Source of the DNA: Stephanodiscus triporus
Taxonomy: Eukaryota; Bacillariophyta; Thalassiosirophyceae; Thalassiosirales; Thalassiosiraceae
Direction: 5' to 3'
Assembly (NCBI GenBank): GCA_036939755.1
Contig: JALLAZ010000194.1
Span: 1 to 23,825, forward strand
DNA: 23,825 bases
A program made the position numbers and the translations under genes. This document shows, one piece after another, positions 6,843 to 16,650 of this stretch. The notes under the pieces were generated by a model. That model did not search any database and was not told where the DNA came from. It saw only the letters and a list, made by a program, of their open reading frames with translations. The stretch's first letter is position 1; every line of letters begins with the position of its first letter.

Positions 6843-9449
6843 ATGGACTCCATCGGCAAGGGACACGCGGCCACGTGGGCGTCGAGCGATTGGCGCGCCG
6901 AGGCTCGAATGAGCAGACTTCAACGACAGCCGCATTCGCAGCAGCAGCAGCCAGGGCAATGTCGTCCGTTATCTCGATCGCATTCGCGCGCATCGCCAAA
7001 CAATAATGAAAGCAGGTCGATGCGAGTGCTGCTGCTCATCGTCATTTGTGGCAGCAGGCTGATGAAATATGCTCATGCCTCCTCCTCATCGGTATCTTCG
7101 TCCCTCCGTCATCAGATGACACAACAAACACGTCGCACAAGTCGTGATTTGAAACGGTTGCGCATCGCCTCGACCTCAAATGATAAGAATGAGAAGAGGA
7201 TGCTTCAAACGTTTAACTTTTACGTCTCGTTTAATGAAGACGAGACGATGACTACTACAGGTACCGATGAGAATGAGTTAGATCAACGTACTACAATGTC
7301 TCTTCTACTACCGTCGAGTACACACCAAGAAACGTCAAACCCAACCGAATCGCCGACCAGTTTGGAGCCAACCTTAAGTCCATCGTACAATCCCTCTACC
7401 AGTGAGCCAACAAATAGCCCATCATCCAGTTCACCGACCATGCCACCATCAGCACGACCAACTACGAAGAAACCAACCGAATCGCCGACCAGTTTGGAGC
7501 CAACCTTGAGTCCATCGTACAACCCCTCTACAAGTGAGCCAACAAATAGCCCATCATCCAGTTCACCGACTATGCCACCATCGGCACGACCAACTATGAA
7601 GAAACCAACCGAATCGCCGACCAGTTTGGAGTCAACCTTAAGTCCATCGTACAATCCCTCAACAAGCGAGCCAACAAATAGCCCATCATCCAAACCACCG
7701 ACCATGCCACCATCTGACTTGCAAAGTCTGTCAGGCAAGCCATCATCGATGCTGATGAAATCTTCGTCGATACCAACATCAATCTTCGAATTAAGCATCT
7801 GCCCACCAGCTTATGATCAATCGTCTGCATCCTCATATTTTTCGGGCAGTACAGTGGAGATGAGTGGATTCATTTATAGATGCAATCCTTTCCCTTATGA
7901 AGTATACTGCACTATGCCCAATTACCAACCACAGTCAGAAAATAAGTTATGGGTTGATACATGGGCCGAAGTTGCTCCGTGCAAAATTGACGAATCTAAG
8001 AGTGAAAGTATGGGAGGCGCCAATTATTCTCCGACTATGAAAATCCCAACTTATTCTCCTACTACGAGTGTCAGAATTAATGCCACCTCCACTCCATCGT
8101 ATTCTCCCATCGCTCCGACTTATTCTCCCACTCAAAAATCCACCATGAACTTTTCAACTATCTCGCTGACGCCAAAGCAACCCATGAATGCTAGCATGAA
8201 AACCCCAACTTATTCGCCCACCACGAGTACAACCGTGAACATTCTAAGTTCTTACAAAAATTCTTCGGATGGCCAGAATAGCTCAGAATATAATCAGCTT
8301 AGGCAGTCGACTGACAACACCGCGCAGGACGGCAAAAAAGTGTTATGGGCCTCCTTGGGAACAGCAGGCGTCATTGTTTGTGCAGCAATTGTCTTGAATC
8401 GAGCAAGACGAGTTCCAGAGCCCGAGTTGTTCTTGAACTTAGGCAAAAACACAATGTCATGGGGCAGTGGCAGTATGAGCATCACGACTGACTCAGGGCC
8501 ACCACCAGCCGTTTTCCTTCCTTATGCAAAGTCTAAGTGTCAGCCAGATGTATTCGATCGAAACCCTCAGTTTGAACTATTGCCGCCCTCACGGATCTTC
8601 AGAGCGCGATCAAATGAGCCAGCTCCGTCACAATCTGGAGATACTCCAACGAGTATGACGTGTTTGCCAGATTTGACTTGTACCAAACGAGACGTCTTTG
8701 CACCACCCGGAAAACTTGGCATCACCCTCAAACAAGGTCTTTATGGACCAATGATTCACAGCGTGAAACCAGAATCTCCAATGGTTGGAAAATTGTTCAA
8801 AGAAGACCTAATCGTATCATTAGATGATAGGGTGAGTGGTGCACTCTTATCCATTATACACAATGTTTCCACACACTCAAAACTGTTTTCATGTTTTGCC
8901 ACAGGATGTCTTGGACTTTGATGCGCTTTGTCTAACGAAATTGATTAGAGAGAATATCAATAAAGGAATGAAATTTACTGTTATCAGCAAGCGTGACCAT
9001 TTACCCAACCAAATGCAGCATCCAAAAAAACGACATGCTAAGCTAGAAAATGCAAATGGTCAAGACTTGGACCCTCGATTGATATGTTTGCCGGAATGGA
9101 GTCTTAGTAGTACTAGGCGAGACGTCATTGCACCGCCCGGAAAACTTGGCATCATCCTCAAACAAGGTCTTTACGGACCAATGATTCACAGCGTGAAACC
9201 AGAATCCACCATGGCTGGACAATTGTTCGAAGATGACCTAATCGTATCATTCAATGATAGGGTTAGTGATGCACTCTTAAAGAATGGTTTTTGTCGTCCA
9301 CTACACCTCAATATTTCCACACACTCAAAACTGTTCATCATGTTTCTCCACAGGATGTCTTGGAATTGAATTTGCGCCATCTACTCCAGGAGATTGCAGA
9401 TAATCTCAACAAAGAAAAGAAATTCACTGTTGTCAACACCAAGAAATAA
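6843..9449 (+). CDS. PT-repeat single-pass membrane protein with two cytosolic PDZ domains, three exons
   Basis: Exons 6843-8831, 8905-9261 and 9354-9449, both introns phase 0 with GTGAGT/GTTAGT donors and CCACAG acceptors; product about 813 aa. The ATG at 6843 is the first in frame and has ACCATGG context. A hydrophobic segment starts at Met60 (ATG 7021, MRVLLLIVICGSRLM), which would be a cleavable signal peptide if translation began there. Then come three 44-aa Pro/Thr/Ser repeats (~167-290), a Cys-containing module (CPPAYD ... GFIYRCNPFPYEVYC ... W ... PC) resembling a recurring diatom extracellular, chitin-binding-like domain, YSPTT-type repeats, a TM at ~499-518 (WASLGTAGVIVCAAIVL), and two PDZ domains (~620-697, ~735-811) sharing GKLGI-LKQGLYGPMIHSVKPES. 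It looks like a surface or wall-linked protein tethering cytosolic partners. The ligand is unknown. Confidence 0.78.
7341..7714 (+). repeat. Three tandem 132-nt repeats encoding PT-rich units
   Basis: Units begin at 7341, 7473 and 7605, exactly 132 nt apart and nearly identical at nucleotide level. The third diverges near its end (SSKPPTMPPSD). Each encodes 44 aa starting PTESPTSLEPTLSPSYNPST. The period keeps the frame, so unequal crossover can change copy number without breaking the protein. Confidence 0.95.
8655..9449 (+). repeat. Intragenic tandem duplication of a PDZ module including its intron
   Basis: A segment around 8655-9080 is repeated from about 9080, with GACGTC of the first PDZ at 8691 and of the second at 9121 (430-nt offset). 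Homology continues through the intron: both contain TGCACTCTTA near the donor and a shared block TTTCCACACACTCAAAACTG before the acceptor. Intron 1 is 73 nt (8832-8904), intron 2 is 92 nt (9262-9353), the difference being an internal insertion. Confidence 0.9.
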
Positions 9450-9539
9450 TAATAACAAAAGCGACACATTTCATACCCTGAAAGCACATTTTTAATTGAT
9501 GATTGACATACCAGAGGCCTCTTAAAAAAATACAATAAA

Positions 9540-9905
9540 TTATGATTTACCTTTCTCTGGACCCAAATTATTGGTATCGTACATTTTCTTTTGCTGTTCT
9601 TCTCCTCCTTTTTCTTTTCCTGTCCACCTCGACATGTCAGGGAAATTCCATGCATTTCTTGGAATAATCATTGGATTCTGAAGGGATTGACTCTGTGTGC
9701 CTTTAGAATCACCAGTTTTTTTTATTAAATGATGTAGAAGACCGCTGGCAAACATGATATGACCAGTTACCATCGCACATACTACAAGCATATCAGCGTG
9801 TTTGCCAATGATGATTTGGCATTTGGTGCTTCCTTATTTCTTCGAACACGAAGAGGAAGAGGACATAGTCGATAAAAGACGACTAATAAACGATGCTAAT
9901 TTCAT
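9540..9905 (-). CDS. Possible small single-pass membrane protein (two exons)
   Basis: Unrecognised and tentative. The clear part is ATG at 9791 to stop at 9540, 83 aa, with a TM-like start (MLVVCAMVTGHIMFASGLL) and a polar tail (NPMIIPRNAWNFPDMSRWTG). The frame continues upstream as TKCQIIIGKHAD to an in-frame TAA. Just beyond lies a TATA-like GTATAAATA abutting an ATG at 9905 (MKLASFI). A 51-nt GT-AG intron (9833-9883, phase 1) would remove the TAA and yield a 104-aa protein. Without splicing, the same frame starts MKLASFISRLLSTMSSSSS, which resembles a mitochondrial presequence, and stops. A donor-like AAAG|GTAAAT overlaps the last codons, so a further exon is possible. A plus-strand frame at 9808-10023 overlaps it. 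The sequence lies between the convergent PDZ and gamma-COP genes. Confidence 0.35.
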
Positions 9906-10124
9906 TATTTATACTCCGAAGCAAAATGTAGAAGAACAGAAGTATCCCGTCGTATCTCCCTCAAAAAATAGTTTTCACCATCAAGGTGTGAAATCCCTCT
10001 GTCCTCGATCGAGATCAGACTGAGAATAATTTCTTCTACTTGGGATAGATAATTTATTCAGCGATTGCGTCAAGAGATGACAGCACTCTCCAACCAAGAC
10101 TCGAATGTCCCGTGCATAACACAT
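9906..10124. other. Intergenic, downstream of gamma-COP
   Basis: Holds the 3' region of the gamma-COP gene and possibly the promoter of the small minus-strand gene. A plus-strand open frame (9808-10023) crosses it with a plausible composition but no supporting family. No RNA gene seen. Confidence 0.35.
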
Positions 10125-13100
10125 TTACCTTATGCAATCTGCCACCATTCTCGATACAGTTGGATCATCGCTGCGCACAGCAATCTTCAATAGAACCCCC
10201 GACGCATCCCCTGACGCCGCAACCTGCGCTCTCGCCAACACGTTCATCCCTCCCACAAAGACACCGCTCAAGTGAAGCATGTGCGGCTTTTTCCCGCCCT
10301 CACCAGCTTTAATATGTCCCGTCCCATCACATGGCTGCATCCCCAGGAAATCGATGACAGCAGCGACGGCGTCATCTTGCTTCTTGAATTGCAAGGCAAA
10401 CTTTTCGAGCACTTCGTTTTCGTTTCCAACTTGCTCCCATGCCTGTCGGAAGTCAGGAACAGCTACCTTAGCCATAAAGTCGGACGTCGAAAGCTCCAAC
10501 TCTTCAAGAGGGTATTCTTCATCAAATGGGTCGCTCTCATCCTCGCCAGACTTGGGATCTACCTGGATGACTCCGAAGCGAAGGACGCACTCAAAGTTGC
10601 AGGGCGCCAAGGTCGCATCTGGGTTTCGAGTGACGACGGTGAAGGCATTGGCAGTCTCTCCATACTTGATGCTCTCGGCGGCCACCTCGCCAGCCACCTC
10701 AAAACACTCGCTATCCCCCTCAACACCAACAGTGCAGTTGACAAGACGCTGGTCCTCCACCGTGTTCTGAATAAGGAACTGTAAAATGATGTGTTCTGGC
10801 ATGACATGCTTGACACAACGGACGACGTATTCCGTCTCGTCCTCAGAAAGGGCCGAGGGTGCTGACGATCGGAACACACGTCCAAGGGACGCTAGCTCTG
10901 GAATGGCATACACGGCCGCCGCAGGGTCGACAACTTCCTTCTTCTCCTCCTTTCCCCCAGAAACTACCGCCATCAGGGCGGCGTCTCCGCCAGCCTCATC
11001 TGCCACGTCGGCAGCCGACTGGGGTTCCTCCGACTCCTCCACGATCGGAAGGGCGCTGAAGGTCAACAGCTCCGAACTCGCCATGGCGGTGGGAGCCTTG
11101 ACGTACGCGCGGATCGATCGATCCAACCTTTCGAAGCTCATGGGCAACCCCTGCAACAGGACGAACGCCGCGGGATCTCCCGCCTGCGGGACGTCGGGCG
11201 CAGGCTCATCCTCCGGCTCGGCGTCCTCTTCAGGAGGAACGTACGGGAACTCATCCATCGCCCCCTTTAGCACACTGACGGCCACGGACGCGCGATCGCG
11301 AGTCTCGTCGTCCTCGTCGTCGAGGCTGCGCTTCAGGAGGGTCAGGATGGACGTGCGCAGGCTCGGACAACGAGCGGCGAACTTCGACAGCGCCGCGACC
11401 GCCGCGGCGCGCACCGCCGAATTCTCGAGGATGACGCGATTGTAAATGAAGCGGATGTACCGCGCGGGGGCCGGCGTTCCGGGTCCGAGCTCCCCCAGGA
11501 GGTGCAATATTTGGGTGGAGAGCATGGTGAATTCGCAGTCCTCGATGAACTCGCACAGGTGCAGGAGGCTGCTCTCGGTCGTTTCGGGTACCTGCTTGAT
11601 GAGCGACACGATGGAGTTGACGATGGATCGCTTGAAGTCGAAGCCGCCCTCCTCGCGGAGGAAGTTGGACAGGAAGCCGACCAGCACGCGATGCTTGGCG
11701 GGGTAGGTCAGGCACAGGCGCTGGAGGGAGCGGACGATGGTGATCTTGTACTCGTCGGAGATTTCCGACAAGAAGACGGAGATCTGCTTGAGCAGCCTGT
11801 CGATGCTGTTCTCACTCCCCGTCTTGAGAAGGGTGGTGATGGCGAGGGTGGCGATGCTGCGATTGGCATCGGCAATGAGGCCCTCCAGATCCTCGTTGCA
11901 CTTCGACACCAGGCGGGGATTGCCGACGGCGACCTGGCTCACCGTCTTGATGGCGGCGAAGCGCACTGTGGGCTTGGTACTCGAGAGGAACAGCTGAAGG
12001 ACGTTAATGGCGGGAGTGATCTCCTGCGGTTCGATGTTGGGGAGGGCGCAAATCGACTTGGCGGCCTCGTACACCACCATCTCGCTCTTGTGACGCAGCG
12101 AGGCCTCCAGGAAGGCGTATCCGCTCCGGGCGAAGGCACTGCCGTTCAGGAAGGAACCGGACGTACGACCCTCGCTGACCTCGTCGGTAAGGAGTTTTGC
12201 GGTGTACCGAACGAGGAGGACGAGCGCGAGGGGGGACCTGAGCGTGTTGCGTTGGCTGAACTGTGTGACGAGCTTCTGCATCCCGAGGCGATCGTGTTTT
12301 TTGATTTGGTAGAGGAGTTGCATGGCGTGGAACTTGATGGTTGGGGGGGTTGTTGTTTTGATGGTTTATTTGGGGTGAAGCATGAATAGAGTATGGTGCA
12401 TAAGAAAGGAGCGCAAAAAAAAAATTGGGAATCAAAATCAAAATCCTTGCCAGTTAGTGATTCAACATCCCAAAAGAAAATATAAACAAATATTCTGCAA
12501 TTCATTTCGTGCTGAAGGACGCATGGGTGCCTAATAAAAAATCATCAGAGAATAAACACCAAAATTTTGGGGGAGGAGGGACAAAATAATTAATTCCCTC
12601 GGCTCGCCCCCCCCCTCCCCCCTCGCGCAAAACCCCTTCCCCGACAAATACGACAATGATCATCGCCCGAATCCAATGAAAAAAATGGCCGACTGGTTCG
12701 AATTGTCGTTCGCGCGCGTCCAAACACCCATCACACTCACCTGCACCATCTCGTTGGGGCTGATCGTGGCCTCGGTCGTCTCGCTGATCCACCTCTTAAC
12801 GATCGCGGCGCTCTCGGGATTCTTCTCGAACAGGTGCGTCGCGCTGACGAGGGCCGCGCTGCTGACCTGCCCGGAGCTGTCCACGACGGCCTGCTTGACG
12901 TACCGCTCGATGGCCCCGAGCATCGCGGCGTCGACGATGCGCGCGAGCACGCGCAGGGCGTTGGCCCGGTACAGGTCGACGTCGCACGTCATGTCCTTGG
13001 TCAGGGACGACGTGACGATGATGACGTCGTCGGGATCGCAAGTCTCTGCGACGTCCTTGATGAAGAGGTAGACCATGCGACGAAGACTCGCGTCGTCGCT

Positions 13101-13421
13101 CATGAAAAGCTTGGTGACTCCGAAGAACACCTCGGTCGCCTCGGACGAGTTCAGGTACTGTCCCGTGTTCGTGAGGTGCAGGAGCTGGGCGATGACCGTG
13201 CAGCACTTGCGCGGGTTCTCCCGTACGGCGGACGGGTCGTGGAAGCATCGCGCCTCCTGCAGGACCGCGGCCTTCTCGAGGTTCGCGTACGGGGAGTAGT
13301 AGTCCGCGCCTGGGGCGTCGTCCTCGAGCTTGAACTTGTCGAGGGTGTTCTGGACCTCGTACAGGAGGTTGTTCATCGTGAGTCCCCCCCCCCGTCCTCC
13401 CTCGTCGTCTTGATCGCCCAT
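10125..13421 (-). CDS. Coatomer subunit gamma (COPI), two exons
   Basis: Gamma-COP, the large F-subcomplex adaptor subunit of the COPI coat that buds Golgi vesicles under Arf1 control. Exon 1 is 12741-13421 (ATG 13421), exon 2 is 10125-12332; the 408-nt phase-0 intron (ATGGTGCAG|GTGAGT ... ATCAAG|TTC) restores NEMVQFHAMQLLY, matching the family's MVQYHALGLLY. Length is 962 aa against about 870 in animals, mainly from an N-terminal leader and acidic linkers. Diagnostic stretches are LEKAAVLQEAR, DVIIVTSSLTKDMT, ANRSIATLAITTLLKTGS, SIDRLLKQIS, LSHLCEFIEDCEF-type (here LLHLCEFIEDCEF), and PARYIRFIYNRVILE in the HEAT-like trunk, an acidic hinge (~residues 610-730), then the appendage with ETEYVVRCVKHVMPEHIILQF and VIDFLGMQPCDG. 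The reading is uninterrupted and codon use is regular, so it appears functional. It shares its upstream region with the TPR gene. Confidence 0.95.
12333..12740 (-). other. Intron of the gamma-COP gene
   Basis: Single phase-0 GT-AG intron, 408 nt, AT-rich with short C/G runs near 12608-12620 and an A9 run near 12414. No ORF or RNA is recognisable inside. Confidence 0.85.
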
Positions 13422-13970
13422 GGCCGTGCTTCTACTTTGACCTTTATTTTATTTTGTTGGTATTATTATTCTTAGCCGTATTCTCGAACGACGATGGACT
13501 CGAATGATGGTGCAAGGGCGGGCCGGTGCGGGCTTACAAGACCATGGTCGCTGCCGTTGTTGTTGGGTCAAAAAATCGGCTGTTTGGATATATATGGTAC
13601 ACACTCGCTCCCCCCTGCTGGAAGACACTGGATTGGGCGCCAAAAAGGGGGGAATATACAGGGCGGCCCCGCTTTTTTGGCGCGACCANGGCCACCCCCC
13701 CCCCCCCCCCCCACTTCCGTCGAGCGGCCATCGACGACGCGGTCGGTCGCGTCGAAAAGGAGTACCGCCCCGCCGCGGCGGCAACCTTCGTCGTCGTCGG
13801 CCGCAGCCCGCGCGTCGACGTACCAGCGACGATCCAAATCGCACGCCCGTCCTCGGTCGACGCCCCCGACGACGAGGCCGAGGGAGGCCGACCGTCCGAA
13901 CGATGCCGGGGCGGCCGTCGTCGTCGTTGCGCCACCTCCCTCCTTGTCGACGTTCAACAACAATAACAGC
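13422..13970. promoter_or_regulatory. Divergent region gamma-COP / TPR gene, with an ambiguous base and C18
   Basis: 549 bp between divergent ATGs. It includes an undetermined base at 13689 followed by a C18 tract (13695-13712), so its true length is uncertain. From about 13720 to 13970 the frame of the TPR gene stays open on the plus strand (Ser/Arg/Pro-rich), so the TPR protein may have a longer N-terminus beginning in or before this damaged part. No clear core promoter element. Confidence 0.45.
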
Positions 13971-16382
13971 ATGGTATCGCCCAAGTCGCGCCAGCGCCTC
14001 GTACTGGAGCAGGTCGCCGCGAGGTATTATCTGCGGCGGGACGGGACGACGGCATTCGGCGAAAATGCCCGTAGATACTACGTCGGCGTCGCGGATTACG
14101 GATATCGCGCAGTAGTAGACGGGGGGGGAAGGGGGAGGGGAGTCGTCCTGCTGGGAAATATCGACGAAAATATCGTCCCGCCGGGGGGAGGCACCTCCGG
14201 CGCCGCGGGCCCCCCCTCGGGCCCATGTCGTCCCGCGAGGGGGGGGGGCAACAACGAGGACGAGGAGGCGATACTTACGTTCTTGGGGGGGGGTAGCAGC
14301 AGCGGCAACAGGACGAGGCGGGGCGTCGTCGTCGACGACGACGACGAAGACGGATTCGTCGCCTCGGACGACGACGGGGCGAATCTCGGCATCGTTAGCG
14401 ACGCGACGACGACGTCGTCATCCGAGGCCCAGGACGTCGTCGGTGAGACCAATATCGACTGCATCCTAGAGGTCGCGAGCGACCACCTGTCGCTGGGGAA
14501 GAACGATTTGGCCTTCCGGGCTTACCGTCGCGCCATGAAGGTCGCGTTCGCCGATGTCATTTCGGTGAAGAACAAGCTCGTCGAGGTGAAGAGAAGGCAG
14601 GAGAATCTAGATCCTGCCACGGCGGATCTCACCAGGGACGAAGAGCGACGGTTCGAACTGTCGCTTCTCAAAGTGGCTTCCCGGGTAGCGGACGGTACGT
14701 GGTATTTTTTTTTTAATCTTCGTCGACAACGCTATCCCCTTCTTGATGCAAACGAAGGTGCCCGTAATTAAACCTTGCTCGTTGCTAGTGCATAACAACA
14801 TGGGAGTCGTACACGAGATGAACCGCCAATATGAAAAGGCCAGATCATCCTACATGGATGCGCTGGACGTCTATCATAACACCTGCAAGCGCTTCGAGGA
14901 GAATGACGACCCGGATGTCGATCGAACGAAGAAGAATGTGGAACGAATGACACTGGCTTGTAACTCCGAACAGCAACGTAAGGCGCTTCACGAAAAAGCC
15001 GCGGGCATAGCGGAGCGAATAGAGGAAGGAATGAATTCTGAGAGGAGGAAGATCTTGTTGAACGAGGTAGTTGCGACGTTGAGGAGAGCGTTGGACTTGG
15101 AGTCGGAGACGATTGGGTTGACGCATCCAGTCGCCGCTGGCACTCTGATACAGATTGGGAAGTATCACTACGAGATGAGAGAGTACGATTCGGCGGTGTT
15201 GGAGATACGGCAGGCGATAACAATATTTCGGAATGCGCTCGGGGGGAATCACCCGCAGGTCGGGAAGAGCACATTGTTGTTGGCGAGCATTTTCGAGCGA
15301 CATGGGATAGACATCTCGCCGCGGGGCACATGCAAGGACGATATGGAATTAGAACTCTATGTCGATGCCCTAGAGCCGCTGAAGGCAACTCTCGGAGAAG
15401 TACACGCGGAGATCGGATTTCTCTATGCCAAAATCGGATACTTGTACGGGAAGAAGGGAGATATGAGTTTGTCGTTGCTCGCGTATAAGGCGAGTCTGAA
15501 GGCGTATGGCGAGCCATCGTCAAACGACAACAATATCGACGTTATGTCAATATGGGTACGCATTGCTGAAAATTTAACAGGCCTGAAAGCATGGGATGAA
15601 GTGCTGGTTGCTGGCCACCGTGCACTGTACCTACTTCGGCGCTCGAGGAATGCCATATTTTCTACGGAACTTCCCGCGACTACCACGAAGAAGTTACAGA
15701 TTCGAATAACCTCTGACACCTACAGCGGCACTCTGTTCTCCACGCTTCAATCCTTGGGACAAGCGCATATTTCTCTTTCTAATTACGCATTGGCCCGGGA
15801 CGCGTGCTCTGAATCGCTGCAGCTGGCTTGGGAGATGGCCTTGTCCGCAAGCAAAGCCAATGCCGAGAATGAAGCGCTCACCGCCTCTGTCACTAGGGTT
15901 GTCAGGGCACTCAAACGATTAGGCAAGGCCTACTTACTCGAAAAACAGTACGCTCCCGCACTGGAATGCTTCTTACCCAGTCTCGAGCTACTTAGATCAA
16001 GTAAAGAGATGGAGTCAACGCTCGACTGTGCCAGCGTCTTGGGTAGCTTAGGATTCCTGCATTTGAAGCTGAAAAAGTACGCAGAATCGAGCAATTTCTT
16101 GAGGGAATGCCTGAGGTTGTATCACAAGAATGGTGAGTTCCATGAGGTTCGTGCCGCTGGATGCATATATCAATATCAAGTTGTTCGCCGATTTCATTTT
16201 TTCTTGACAAAATTGCCTCTACTCTTGTTTTAGGTGTGGATTCGAACGACAGAGAGACGCGTAAAATCGTGGCTTGGCTTGAAATGGCTGAGTCCAGAGA
16301 GGGAGATTTGGAGACCACTCTGCCCTGCTTTTTAGAGATCCCCACCATCGTTTTCCAAGACGAAAATGTCAAGTTTGGTTGA
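13971..16382 (+). CDS. TPR-repeat (kinesin-light-chain-like) protein, three exons
   Basis: Helical-repeat scaffold, likely mediating protein-protein contacts. Exons are 13971-14694, 14789-16132 and 16234-16382; introns of 94 and 101 nt (GACG|GTACGT ... TTGCTAG|TG and AATG|GTGAGT ... TTTTAG|GT), both phase 1. The joins read VADVHNNMGVVHEMNRQYEKA and HKNGVDSNDRETRKI, the first an exact TPR helix pair. Total 738 aa. Residues 1-160 are low complexity with an acidic run. A first helical repeat begins near DCILEVASDHLSLGKNDLA; later repeats include LIQIGKYHYEMREYDSAVLE, IGFLYAKIGYLYGKKGDMSL, RALKRLGKAYLLEKQYAPA and LGSLGFLHLKLKKYAESSN. Spacing resembles kinesin light chain or TPR_12 arrays. No catalytic domain is visible. 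The ATG at 13971 (after an AAC run) is the first safe start; the frame is open upstream into a damaged stretch. Confidence 0.75.
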
Positions 16383-16650
16383 AGTGTTGTTTAGCAGAAA
16401 ACAATGGCTTATTTGCTGAAGCATTAATTAAAGTCTTCACGAGTCAGCGACAGCAACAATTCTTTTATCGACCCTGACGATGGCATAATTATATCAGTAG
16501 TATGTGTTACATTTGTGCAATAGTTCTTTGCTAAGCTTTCATCACTGCCGATCACACCGTACCGATTGATGACAATAAGACGACGTTATGGATCCTGTAC
16601 ATGTTGCGCTACGATGTCTCCGAACGGCGGTCGCGACCATTCCATCGGAT
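16383..16650. other. Intergenic between convergent TPR and PAP2 genes
   Basis: 268 bp shared 3' region. It begins AT-rich with ATTAATTAAAG near 16424. No gene or RNA recognised. Confidence 0.4.

Noticed and set aside
7283..7798. 171-codon minus-strand frame across the PT repeats
   Set aside because: Antisense shadow of a frame-preserving 132-nt repeat; its apparent repetition follows from the plus-strand gene.
9808..10023. Plus-strand frame of 71 aa (MMIWHLVLPYFFEHEEEED ...)
   Set aside because: It overlaps the small minus-strand candidate, has no recognised family or promoter, and could be its shadow. Not excluded.
11502..12389. 295-codon plus-strand frame within gamma-COP
   Set aside because: Antisense to a strongly conserved gamma-COP coding sequence.
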